DNA of 64,000 bases from an uncultured Muribaculaceae bacterium (GTDB lineage Bacteria; Bacteroidota; Bacteroidia; Bacteroidales; Muribaculaceae). The notes below the pieces were generated by a model. The model made no database searches. It saw only the letters and a program-made list of their open reading frames with translations, and was not told the DNA's origin. The stretch is from positions 191,126-255,125 of the forward strand of contig CAJTPZ010000004.1 in the NCBI GenBank assembly GCA_910578395.1. The letters run 5' to 3'. Positions 26,192 to 34,190 of this stretch are shown here, piece by piece (the stretch's first letter is position 1; every line of letters begins with the position of its first letter). The position numbers were made by a program, and so were the translations under genes.

Positions 26192-26941
26192 ATGTACCGT
26201 CAGTCGATTTTTTCCAATCTTCCCCCGGTCACAAAAAATCTCCTTATCGTCAACCTGCTCATCTGGGTCGCCACATGGCTTCTCGGACGCAAAGTAGGTC
26301 TCGACATAGCCGATTTCGGCGGGCTTCATTATTTCTCGTCGCCTCTATTCAATCCGGCACAGCTATTTACCTACATGTTCATTCATGCTTCATTCATGCA
26401 TCTGTTCATGAACATGTTTGCACTCTTCATGTTCGGTGGCCTGCTTGAACGCACCCTCGGCTCGGCGAGATTTCTGTTCTATTACGTTTCGTGCGGCGTT
26501 GGAGCGGCTCTTATACAGGAAGGCGTATATGCGATAATGATCAACAATGCCACATCGCACCTCACACCGGCAATGATAGATGAAGTGATGAAAAACGGCG
26601 CTGCCACCATCGCTCAGGGCATGAACTACATCGATCCCTCGCTCGGCAACTTCAACATACTGATGCACAACGCCACTGTTGGAGCCTCAGGCGCTATCTA
26701 CGGAATATTGCTCGCATTCGGAATGATCTGGCCAAACATGCCTCTCTACCTCATGTTTATTCCCGTGCCGGTCAAAGCCAAATGGATGGTTGCCGGATAT
26801 GCCGGAATCGAACTGCTGCTCGGTCTCAAAAACAGCATGGGAGACAACGTCGCCCATTTTGCCCATCTGGGCGGCATGCTCATAGGCCTTATCATGATTC
26901 TATACTGGAAACGCCACGGATTCTTCTCCAACCGCTGGTAA
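26192..26941 (+). CDS. Rhomboid family intramembrane serine protease (first of two)
   Basis: A 249-residue polytopic protease that cleaves transmembrane substrates inside the bilayer. The catalytic serine is in GASGAIYG (about residue 167), the partner histidine in VAHFAHLGGM (about residue 224), and the HLFMNMFALFMFGGLLE motif near residues 69-85 gives the conserved His/Asn region of helix 2. An insert with a long acidic loop lies between TM3 and TM4. The chosen ATG at 26192 gives the usual N-terminus before the first helix; 15 upstream codons overlap the symporter gene. A second rhomboid gene follows after 12 bases. Confidence 0.92.
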   Translation: MYRQSIFSNLPPVTKNLLIVNLLIWVATWLLGRKVGLDIADFGGLHYFSSPLFNPAQLFTYMFIHASFMHLFMNMFALFMFGGLLERTLGSARFLFYYVSCGVGAALIQEGVYAIMINNATSHLTPAMIDEVMKNGAATIAQGMNYIDPSLGNFNILMHNATVGASGAIYGILLAFGMIWPNMPLYLMFIPVPVKAKWMVAGYAGIELLLGLKNSMGDNVAHFAHLGGMLIGLIMILYWKRHGFFSNRW

Positions 26942-26953
26942 GCTCCGCACTCA

Positions 26954-27811
26954 ATGGCAAACTATCTTTTCAGGTTCAAAGCCTGGTGGCTGACACGCTC
27001 ACTGGCCATACGCATCATCATAATCAATGTAGCCACCCTATTTATCGGACGCATAGCGGGAGTGATCATCTCGGCTGCCTCGGGGGGTGATGCCACGATC
27101 GTGTTTGACTGGCTGGCCATGCCTCCGGTAATTGGACAATGGCTTGCGAGACCATGGACCACCATCACCTATATGTTCACTCAGGAAGATGTGTGGCATA
27201 CCGCGCTCAATATGCTGTGGCTCTATGGATTCGCCGGCATTTTCCGCATGGCGTGCACATCGCGGCAACTGCTCGGGCTGTATCTGCTCGGCGGACTCGG
27301 GGGAGCCGTCCTCTATGCACTGGTAGCCTATACCGATCCCTGGGCTGCAGGAAGCGGACTCATGGGATCATCGGCCGCGGTACTCGCAGTCATCACCGGC
27401 ACAGCAATAGTCATACCCGACTTTCAGGTAAGAGTGTTTCTATTCGGAATGGTGCGCATAAAGTGGATAGCGCTTATCCTCGCAATAGTGTTTCTGGCCG
27501 GAAGCGGACTCAACGCCATATCGGCACTGACCCATCTCGGCGGCATAGCTGTAGGAGTGGCTTTCGGCATGCAGATGCGACGCGGTCACGACATAACAGC
27601 CCCGCTCAACCGCCTGCTCGACTCATTGGCCAACCTGTTGCGCAGAAAGCAGCCAGACCCATGGCAAAGACCGAAGGAGAACCGCAATACAGCATCACAG
27701 CCACAACGTAATGTCGACGATGTGCTTGACAAAATCAAACATTCGGGCTTCTCATCACTCACCGACGACGAAAAGCGGCGATTTTTTGATTTCACCAACC
27801 GAAGAAACTGA
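26954..27811 (+). CDS. Rhomboid family protease with C-terminal DUF6576 tail (second of two)
   Basis: A 285-residue rhomboid protease. WHTALNMLWLYGFAGIFR is the helix-2 motif, the catalytic serine lies in GLMGSSAAVLAV (about residue 138), and the histidine in ALTHLGGIAVG (about residue 196). After the membrane core a soluble tail of about 75 residues ends in VDDVLDKIKHSGFSSLTDDE, matching the short DUF6576-like domain found on Bacteroidota rhomboids. It is 12 bases from the first rhomboid gene. The two share low similarity outside the motifs, so they may have different substrates. Confidence 0.9.
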   Translation: MANYLFRFKAWWLTRSLAIRIIIINVATLFIGRIAGVIISAASGGDATIVFDWLAMPPVIGQWLARPWTTITYMFTQEDVWHTALNMLWLYGFAGIFRMACTSRQLLGLYLLGGLGGAVLYALVAYTDPWAAGSGLMGSSAAVLAVITGTAIVIPDFQVRVFLFGMVRIKWIALILAIVFLAGSGLNAISALTHLGGIAVGVAFGMQMRRGHDITAPLNRLLDSLANLLRRKQPDPWQRPKENRNTASQPQRNVDDVLDKIKHSGFSSLTDDEKRRFFDFTNRRN

Positions 27812-27812
27812 C

Positions 27813-27820
27813 TAACTTTG
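27813..27820 (+). promoter_or_regulatory. Promoter -7 element of the THUMP methyltransferase gene
   Basis: TAACTTTG, a perfect match, immediately after the rhomboid stop codon and about 43 bases upstream of the ATG at 27863. It overlaps the TTG at 27818, which therefore is not the start. Confidence 0.55.
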
Positions 27821-27862
27821 CAGACAGAATATCCCAACCCACCACAGGAGGACAAAAAGACA

Positions 27863-29500
27863 ATGGAGCGATTTGAAATGGTGGCCAAAACCTTCCAGGG
27901 ACTTGAAGAAATTTTGGCAGAAGAACTACGCGCATTAGGCGCAGAAAACGTGCAGCCCGGTTGCCGCATGGTGTCATTTGACGGAACCCTTGAGACGCTT
28001 TATCGCGCCAACATGTGCTGCCGCACAGCCCTGAGGATTCTAAGGCCTTTCTACAAATTCTTCGCATCGTCGACCGACGAACTGTATGAGATGGCAAAAG
28101 AATTTGACTGGGCATCGCTCTTTGGACCAGACAAAACATTTGCAGTCGACACCGTAGCCTACAGTGAGGAATTCACCCACTCGCGCTACGCCACTTACCG
28201 TGTCAAGGACGCGATCGTCGACTGGTTCCGCGACCACTACGGCGACAAACGCCCGCGTGTTTCGACACAGGACGCCGACATACTCATCAATCTCCACATC
28301 GACGGTGACCGCGTAACCCTGTCGCTCGACAGTTCGGGCGAATCGCTCCACAAGCGCGGCTACCGCGCGGCGCAGACCGAAGCCCCCATCAACGAGGTGC
28401 TTGCGGCCGGCATCATCCTCCGTTCGGGCTGGAGAGGCGAATGCCCCCTTATCGACCCGATGTGCGGTTCGGGCACTTTCCTGATCGAGGCTGCCTTAAT
28501 CGCCGCCAATATAAATCCGGGGGTATTCCGCTCAAAGTTTGCATTCGAGAGCTGGAAAGATTTTGACGCCGATCTGTTCGACAGCATTTATAACGACGAC
28601 TCACAGGAACGCGAAGTTACATGCCGCATCATAGGCGCCGATATATCACCCGCAGCCATCGCGATCGCCCAACGCAACATACGCAGCGCAGGCGTACAGA
28701 AATACATCAACATACAGGCAAAAAGCCTCGCACAGTGGGACGATGCACCCGAAGGCGGAATGATCATCACCAATCCCCCTTATGGCGAACGCATCAATGT
28801 AGCCGACATGGAAGGACTCTATGCTTTGCTCGGAAGCAAGCTCAAGCACGTTTTCCAGGGCTATCACGCATGGGTAATAGGCTACCGTGACGAGTATTTT
28901 GCAAAGATAGGTCTCGCCCCTTCTGAAAAAATCCCCCTGCTCAATGGCGCATTGCAGTGCACTCTCATGGAGTATGTGATATTTGAAGGAAAACGCAGCG
29001 AGTTCCGCAAGGCCGGCGGAGAGTTCAAGCATCGTGACCGTTTCGAACACCGCGACACCGACCGCAAGCCTGCACGACGCCGTCTGTCAGATGACGAATG
29101 GAAAGCCGGAGCAGCAAAAAAAGGATTCGGCGGACGCGACGGACGGCAGACTCCGGGCGACAGATTCAGAAAAGCATTCGACAAAGCTTCTGATAGACCA
29201 TCACGCCGGTCAGCCGACAAAGACAACCGTCCCGAACGACGCCCGCGGCGCGACAACGAGAACGGAAGTCCATTCAACACACGCGGACGCGAAGACCGAC
29301 AACGCAACACAAGAGGGCGCCGCTTTGCCGACAGTCCGTATCCTTTCCAGAAAAAAGAGAAGACAGGTCTCCAGATCGAAGGCAAGACTCCATCACTGCC
29401 CCCATCCGACGGCCCGATCATGAGAGAGCGTCGCGCAGGATGGAAAACCCGTCCGGACTTCACGGCAAAACAAGAAAACGATACCGATAACAAGGATTAA
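27863..29500 (+). CDS. THUMP-domain class I RNA methyltransferase (RlmL-type) with Arg-rich tail
   Basis: The 545-residue enzyme has a THUMP RNA-binding domain at about residues 45-160 and a Rossmann methyltransferase domain at 165-370. SAM-binding DPMCGSGTFLIEAA and the catalytic NPPYGER are clear. The architecture matches RlmL-like N2-guanine methyltransferases of 23S rRNA. Residues from about 380 to the end are a low-complexity Arg/Asp/Lys tail (HRDRFEHRDTDRKPARRR and similar), probably disordered and RNA-binding. The ATG at 27863 (MERFEMVAK) follows the promoter element. The exact target base is inferred. Confidence 0.88.
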   Translation: MERFEMVAKTFQGLEEILAEELRALGAENVQPGCRMVSFDGTLETLYRANMCCRTALRILRPFYKFFASSTDELYEMAKEFDWASLFGPDKTFAVDTVAYSEEFTHSRYATYRVKDAIVDWFRDHYGDKRPRVSTQDADILINLHIDGDRVTLSLDSSGESLHKRGYRAAQTEAPINEVLAAGIILRSGWRGECPLIDPMCGSGTFLIEAALIAANINPGVFRSKFAFESWKDFDADLFDSIYNDDSQEREVTCRIIGADISPAAIAIAQRNIRSAGVQKYINIQAKSLAQWDDAPEGGMIITNPPYGERINVADMEGLYALLGSKLKHVFQGYHAWVIGYRDEYFAKIGLAPSEKIPLLNGALQCTLMEYVIFEGKRSEFRKAGGEFKHRDRFEHRDTDRKPARRRLSDDEWKAGAAKKGFGGRDGRQTPGDRFRKAFDKASDRPSRRSADKDNRPERRPRRDNENGSPFNTRGREDRQRNTRGRRFADSPYPFQKKEKTGLQIEGKTPSLPPSDGPIMRERRAGWKTRPDFTAKQENDTDNKD

Positions 29501-29519
29501 GAAATAATATACCTCCACT

Positions 29520-30791
29520 ATGCGCATACTTCTGCTCGGCAGCGGCGGCCGCGAATCGGCTCTCGCATGGAAAATTTCACAGAGCCCCAAAGTTGAAAAA
29601 CTATACATCGCACCCGGCAACGGTGGCACAGGAGCCTATGGCGAAAACATCGCACTCAGTCCCCTCGATTTTCCCGCAATCGAGAAGACAGTGGCCGACC
29701 TTGGCATCGACATGATCGTGGTGGGTAACGAAGATCCGCTTGTAGCAGGCATCACCGACTACTTCGAGGGCAAAGATGTGCTCGTCGTAGGTCCGACAAA
29801 AGCAGGCGCCGAGCTCGAAGGCAGCAAGGACGTGGCAAAAGCATTCATGACCCGTCATGAAATACCCACAGCACGCTACCGCAGTTTCACTGCCGATACG
29901 CTCGACGAGGGTATGAAGTTTCTTGAGACACTCAAAGCCCCCTACGTACTCAAAGCCGACGGCCTGGCAGCAGGAAAAGGCGTGCTTATCATCGACTCGC
30001 TCGACAAAGCCAAAGAAGCACTTGCCGAAATGCTCGGCGGCATGTTTGGCGCCTCATCGGCAACAGTCGTGATCGAGGAGTTTCTCAGCGGCATAGAGTG
30101 CTCGGTGTTCGTGCTTACCGACGGCAATGGCAACTACCGTATTCTTCCCGTGGCAAAAGACTACAAGCGCGTGGGCGAAGGCGATACAGGCCTCAACACA
30201 GGCGGCATGGGCGCGGTAAGTCCGGTACCTTTTGCCGACGAGACTTTCATGAAAAAAGTAGAGGAACGCATCATCCTCCCTACTATCAGAGGGCTCATTG
30301 AGGAAAAACGCATCTACCGCGGCTTCATTTTCCTTGGTCTCATCAATGTTGACGGCGAGCCAATGGTGATCGAGTACAATGTGCGTATGGGAGACCCGGA
30401 GACCGAAGCCGTGATGCCACGCATATCCTCCGACATAGTGCCCCTGCTTGAGGCCACCGCCAAAGGCGACCTCGGCAATCTGCCGCTTGAACACTCACCT
30501 CTGGCGGCTGCCACCGTGATAGCCGTTTCAGCCGGATATCCGGAAGCCTACGAAAAAGGCAAAACCATCACCGGAATAGACGCGGTCGACGAGTCGGTCA
30601 TATTCCACGCCGGCACAAAAACCGACGGCAACTCGGTTGTCACTTCAGGCGGACGTGTCCTGGCCGTCACTTCGCTTGCGGCTACTCTTACCGAGGCTCT
30701 TGAAAAGAGCTACAGATCCCTCTCCCGTATAAGTTTCGACGGCATGGCATTCCGCCGCGATATCGGCCGCGATGTCACCTCTGAAAAGTGA
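29520..30791 (+). CDS. purD: Phosphoribosylamine--glycine ligase
   Basis: GAR synthetase, second step of de novo purine synthesis: joins phosphoribosylamine and glycine with ATP. The 423-residue protein starts with MRILLLGSGGRESALAWKI, has VLKADGLAAGKGV in the ATP-grasp domain near residue 145, DYKRVGEGDTGLNTGGMGA near 215, and EYNVRMGDPETEAVMPR near 283. Length is standard. The last four bases overlap the start of the following membrane-protein gene. It is preceded by 19 bases after the methyltransferase gene. Confidence 0.97.
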   Translation: MRILLLGSGGRESALAWKISQSPKVEKLYIAPGNGGTGAYGENIALSPLDFPAIEKTVADLGIDMIVVGNEDPLVAGITDYFEGKDVLVVGPTKAGAELEGSKDVAKAFMTRHEIPTARYRSFTADTLDEGMKFLETLKAPYVLKADGLAAGKGVLIIDSLDKAKEALAEMLGGMFGASSATVVIEEFLSGIECSVFVLTDGNGNYRILPVAKDYKRVGEGDTGLNTGGMGAVSPVPFADETFMKKVEERIILPTIRGLIEEKRIYRGFIFLGLINVDGEPMVIEYNVRMGDPETEAVMPRISSDIVPLLEATAKGDLGNLPLEHSPLAAATVIAVSAGYPEAYEKGKTITGIDAVDESVIFHAGTKTDGNSVVTSGGRVLAVTSLAATLTEALEKSYRSLSRISFDGMAFRRDIGRDVTSEK

Positions 30792-31768
30792 AGACAACAC
30801 CTACCAGATACATTCACTCACGTGCGGCGGCAATCATGCTCATGATTGTCGCCGTATGTGCTGCTGCGCTCAACCTGCAGCACACAGGCGACTTCATGCC
30901 CGACCACACGTCTACAGTAGCCTACACCTCGCCTTACAGCTGGCTCCCTCAGGGGTGGTATTCATTTGCCGCAAACATAGCCGCCAACGTCGCTATAGCT
31001 TTCATGCTGCTCATGATAAACCGCACATACCGCCTGATGCGTTCGATCACATGGATATTCGTGGGCTTATTCTTCTTCATGCAGCTCGCACAACCGGGAG
31101 TGCTCGGCTACTTCTACGGAGGCTCATTCATGGCTCTTGTCATGCTTGCACTCACCGCCCTGCTCTTTTCTACCTATGCCGATCCCGCTCTCACCCGATC
31201 GACCTATCTGCTGTTTTTTCTCCTGACACTTGCAGCGCTCTTCCGCTACAACATCATTTTCTTTCTTCCTGTATTCATTCTCGGCACGATGCAGATGAAG
31301 ACATTTGGTATGCGCACGCTGCTTGCCTCCATAATGGGCATAGTCACTCCTTTGTGGATACTGCTTGGCTTCGGGCTTCTAACCGTCGACATGCTCCACA
31401 TGCCGGTATTTGAGCCAGCGCTTCCCGACACCGATACCACTGCACGTGTCACAAGTCTTGCCACGACTGCATTCACAGGTGGCCTGGGACTGATATTCAC
31501 ATGCGCCAACCTAATGAAAGTGATGAGCTACAACTCGGCACGAAGGGCCTTCAACGGGTTCCTGACGTTGCTCTTTCTCACCACGATAATACTCATCATC
31601 GCCGACCACACCAATTATCTGCTCTACATACCTCTGCTCAACACCATAGCCGCCTACCAGACAGGACACTTCTTCGCCACAAGGCGTTATCGGCTCAGCT
31701 ACATACCAGTAGGCATTATCCTCATTATCTACGGCACACTCGCTGCCATACCGGCACTCACACCATGA
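30788..31768 (+). CDS. Polytopic membrane protein, DUF6427-like
   Basis: A 326-residue protein with eight or nine hydrophobic helices and short loops, no signal peptide and no enzymatic motif. Composition and helix spacing resemble the DUF6427 membrane proteins of Bacteroidota, which often neighbour nucleotide-synthesis genes. It overlaps purD and folA by four bases on either side, so it is translated with two nucleotide-pathway enzymes. A transport role for a precursor is conceivable, but nothing in the sequence shows it. Confidence 0.6.
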   Translation: MKTTPTRYIHSRAAAIMLMIVAVCAAALNLQHTGDFMPDHTSTVAYTSPYSWLPQGWYSFAANIAANVAIAFMLLMINRTYRLMRSITWIFVGLFFFMQLAQPGVLGYFYGGSFMALVMLALTALLFSTYADPALTRSTYLLFFLLTLAALFRYNIIFFLPVFILGTMQMKTFGMRTLLASIMGIVTPLWILLGFGLLTVDMLHMPVFEPALPDTDTTARVTSLATTAFTGGLGLIFTCANLMKVMSYNSARRAFNGFLTLLFLTTIILIIADHTNYLLYIPLLNTIAAYQTGHFFATRRYRLSYIPVGIILIIYGTLAAIPALTP

Positions 31769-32253
31769 CAACAATAATAGTCGCACTGACATCAGATCTC
31801 GCCATAGGCAAAGACGGCGACCTCCTTTACCACATTCCGGCCGACATGCGTCGTTTCCGTCAGCTCACAACCGGCCATACAGTCATAATGGGGCGCAAGA
31901 CCTTCGAGTCACTGCCGTCAGGGCCGCTGCCCAACCGGCGCAACATAATCGTGAGCCGCCGCAATAACCTTGAAATACAGGGAGCCGAAGTCGCCGCATC
32001 GCTTGACGAGGCAATCGATCTGGCAGGAAACGACCATATATATATTATCGGCGGAGCACAGATATATGACGCTGCCATTAATGTGGCTGACCGGCTCGAA
32101 CTTACCGAAATAATGGCCGAACGACCCGATGCCGACACTTTTTTTCCTGTAATCGATCCAGAACAATGGCGCACTGTGGTTGTCACCGATCCCGAAACCG
32201 ATCCGCGCTCCGGAGTCACCTATCGTTATCACACTCTCGTGCGTCTGGCATGA
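31765..32253 (+). CDS. folA: Dihydrofolate reductase
   Basis: Reduces dihydrofolate to tetrahydrofolate with NADPH. The 162-residue protein has IIVALTSDLAIGKDGDLLYHIPADM at its N-terminus (spanning residues 4-28), with the catalytic aspartate in the PADMRRF segment, GRKTFESLP for NADPH binding near residue 45, and YIIGGAQIYDAA near residue 95. Length is normal. The ATG at 31765 overlaps the stop of the membrane-protein gene by four bases. The frame stays open 264 bases upstream, but that stretch is the other gene in a different frame. Confidence 0.97.
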   Translation: MTTIIVALTSDLAIGKDGDLLYHIPADMRRFRQLTTGHTVIMGRKTFESLPSGPLPNRRNIIVSRRNNLEIQGAEVAASLDEAIDLAGNDHIYIIGGAQIYDAAINVADRLELTEIMAERPDADTFFPVIDPEQWRTVVVTDPETDPRSGVTYRYHTLVRLA

Positions 32254-32278
32254 ACCATGATCACACGACTTTTGTTAA

Positions 32279-32488
32279 ATGATCATGAGACGCTTCAACT
32301 ATAAAAGCAGAATTACGTGGCTGCTGATCGCTCTTGCGGCAACAGTGTGCGGCACCACACTCTCCGGTTGCGGTACAATAAGAAGCTACTGGGGTGTGGA
32401 AAACGAATATGAATGGTGCGATGGTCATGATCACCATCACAAGCCGCCCAAACACAAGAAGCATAAAAAGCACAAACACCACCATTGA
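32279..32488 (+). CDS. Small lipoprotein with histidine/lysine-rich tail
   Basis: The 69-residue product has a lipoprotein signal with lipobox LSGC (Cys31), a short middle part (GTIRSYWGVENEYEWCDGHD) and a C-terminal run rich in His and Lys from residue 49 to the end, with repeated HK and KHKK units. Such tails often bind Zn, Ni or Cu. The gene stands alone after folA and is followed by a strong terminator. A start two codons later (MRRF) is equally likely. A role in metal buffering is an inference from composition. Confidence 0.65.
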   Translation: MIMRRFNYKSRITWLLIALAATVCGTTLSGCGTIRSYWGVENEYEWCDGHDHHHKPPKHKKHKKHKHHH

Positions 32489-32500
32489 CCTGTAAAAAAC

Positions 32501-32540
32501 AAGCAGCGGCGTAACTAAAAAATACGCCGCTGCTTCCTGT
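32501..32540. terminator. Bidirectional terminator between the His-rich lipoprotein and the lyase gene
   Basis: Perfect 13-base arms AAGCAGCGGCGTA (32501-32513) and its complement (32523-32535) with a 9-base A-rich loop. It serves the plus-strand lipoprotein gene and the minus-strand lyase gene. Confidence 0.85.
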
Positions 32541-32563
32541 ATTTTATTGTAATTGCGCCTTTC

Positions 32564-34012
32564 TCAGAGGCTATCGCCGAAATCGGCCTTGAACTGTGTC
32601 ACCAGATCTTCCTGCCAGTGACCGATCTCCTTCATCCGTCCAAAGAAGAAACGCAGAACATTCGGCTCCATCGTCCATTGAAGGCCTCCTATGATATGAC
32701 GATTGTCCCACACCCACTTCACGCGGTCTGCCACATATTTTATCTGCGACAGCGTATAGACACGACGCGGCACAGCAAGACGCAGTAGCTCAAGCTCGGC
32801 ATATCGCTCAGTTCCGTCCGGCTCACGCTGCTCCGATACTGTACCTCGCTCCATGCCACGCACACCGCTGGCAATATATATCGCCGCTGCGACTGCCGCT
32901 GCCGGATACTGTCCGTGAGGCATCTCAGGCACAAACTCCGAGCAGTTGAGGTGGGCGCCCAGACCGCCGGCCGGAGTTATCACCGGCACACCGTAATCAT
33001 CAAGCTCTTTCACAAGATAGGAAATAAACTCCGGTCCCTGGTTTATATATTCCATGTCAAGCGACTCATAGAGTCCCTGCGCAAGAGCTTCCATAGAACG
33101 CACCTCCATACCGCCATAAGTGAGAAATCCCTCATAAAGAGGTATATATTCCATCATCTCGGCCGTATACTTCGGATCGACGCTACAGATTATACCGCCA
33201 CGAGAGAAACCGAGCTTACGGGCCGAAAAATATATGATGTCACATTTAGAAGCAAGCAGATGATATATTTCGCGGGTAGTCATGTACTTGCACTGCGCCT
33301 CACGTGTTTTCATGAAATAAACGTTGTCTTGCAGCAACGAAGCGTCAAGCACCGACTTCACCTTGTACTTATGGCATATATCAGCCACCGCAAGCATATT
33401 TTCAAGAGACACAGGCTGTCCGCCGATCAAATTTGTGCCAGCCTCGATACGCACAAAAGCCACCTTTTCGGGACCATACTTTTCAATCGTAGCCTTCAGT
33501 TCCTCAAGATCAAAATCACCCTTGAACATGTCATCGCTCTTAGGCTCAAGCCCCTTGCGGTTCACCACCTCGATCACCTCGCCGCCCAGACGCGTGATAT
33601 GGGCCTTGGTCGTGGTAAAATGATAGTTCATGATAGCGACCATACCCGGCTTCACATAAGCCTCCGCAAGAATATTCTCACAGGCGCGTCCCTGGTGGGC
33701 CGGGAGCACATTATCACAGCCAAACACAGCCTTAACAGCCGCCTTCACACGATTGAACGTCTCGCTGCCCGCATATGAGTCGTCCGCCTGAAACATAGCC
33801 GCAGTCTGCAGATCCGACATACCGTTGACACCCGAATCGGTAAGCATGTCGAGATAGACATCCTTGTTCTGAAGCAAAAATGTATTGTTGCCTGCATCCT
33901 GGATCGCACGCAGACGCTCCTCTACAGGAAGAAGCTTCAGTTTCTGCACTACACGCACCTTGTGCATCTCAAGAGGCACCTGATTTTCCGACTTATAAAA
34001 TTTTACTGGCAT
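32564..34012 (-). CDS. Divergent tyrosine phenol-lyase/tryptophanase-family PLP enzyme
   Basis: A 482-residue beta-eliminating lyase homologue. Fold-type I signatures are kept: LTDSGVNGMSD, ADDSYAGS (Tyr80), HQGRACEN, LDAS with Asp223, the PLP lysine Lys266 in FSARKLG, LTYGGMEVRSMEAL, and LLRLAVPRRVYT. Compared from memory with E. coli tryptophanase and Citrobacter tyrosine phenol-lyase, it has MERG (Arg389) and LRFF (Phe455), which are tyrosine-phenol-lyase-like specificity positions. It has lost the PLP-contacting arginine (Leu226 in DASLLQDN) and the histidine of PAGGH (Leu351). Substrate is therefore uncertain. A divergent AraC regulator and a perfect -7 element lie upstream. Automated pipelines would likely call it tryptophanase. 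Confidence 0.8.
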   Translation of the reverse strand: MPVKFYKSENQVPLEMHKVRVVQKLKLLPVEERLRAIQDAGNNTFLLQNKDVYLDMLTDSGVNGMSDLQTAAMFQADDSYAGSETFNRVKAAVKAVFGCDNVLPAHQGRACENILAEAYVKPGMVAIMNYHFTTTKAHITRLGGEVIEVVNRKGLEPKSDDMFKGDFDLEELKATIEKYGPEKVAFVRIEAGTNLIGGQPVSLENMLAVADICHKYKVKSVLDASLLQDNVYFMKTREAQCKYMTTREIYHLLASKCDIIYFSARKLGFSRGGIICSVDPKYTAEMMEYIPLYEGFLTYGGMEVRSMEALAQGLYESLDMEYINQGPEFISYLVKELDDYGVPVITPAGGLGAHLNCSEFVPEMPHGQYPAAAVAAAIYIASGVRGMERGTVSEQREPDGTERYAELELLRLAVPRRVYTLSQIKYVADRVKWVWDNRHIIGGLQWTMEPNVLRFFFGRMKEIGHWQEDLVTQFKADFGDSL

Positions 34013-34045
34013 CTCAGTTTCTTTATGATTGATTTATTTACTACC

Positions 34046-34053
34046 CAAATGTA
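34046..34053 (-). promoter_or_regulatory. Promoter -7 element of the lyase gene
   Basis: Minus-strand TACATTTG, perfect, 33 bases upstream of the ATG. Two of the ATTAC boxes lie 30-60 bases further upstream, a place suited to activator binding. Confidence 0.6.
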
Positions 34054-34080
34054 TCGGCTTGACCCCGATTAGATATGAAC

Positions 34081-34154
34081 ATTATTACTTTAAAAAATAC
34101 CATTATTACATATTCAAGTAATTTATACCATATTTACCGACCAATATTACTTTT
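34081..34154. promoter_or_regulatory. Repeated ATTAC boxes between the lyase and araC-type genes
   Basis: ATTATTAC occurs at 34081 and again at 34102, exactly 21 bases apart. AATATTAC follows at 34143, and an inverted AGTAAT lies at 34118-34123. A spacing near 21 bases places the boxes on one face of the helix, as AraC-type activators prefer. They are candidate operators for the adjacent regulator. The A/T-rich context makes chance repeats possible. Confidence 0.45.
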
Positions 34155-34190
34155 TACATCTATCTTTATAACATAAACCGTCACATCACT

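Noticed and set aside
28983..29423. A 146-codon plus-strand frame inside the THUMP methyltransferase tail
   Set aside because: It is a shadow of the low-complexity Arg-rich tail in another frame. The tail frame continues the methyltransferase without interruption.
30098..30301. Arg-rich frames inside purD and other synthetase genes
   Set aside because: They lie in alternative frames of confidently identified genes, with atypical composition and no start signals.
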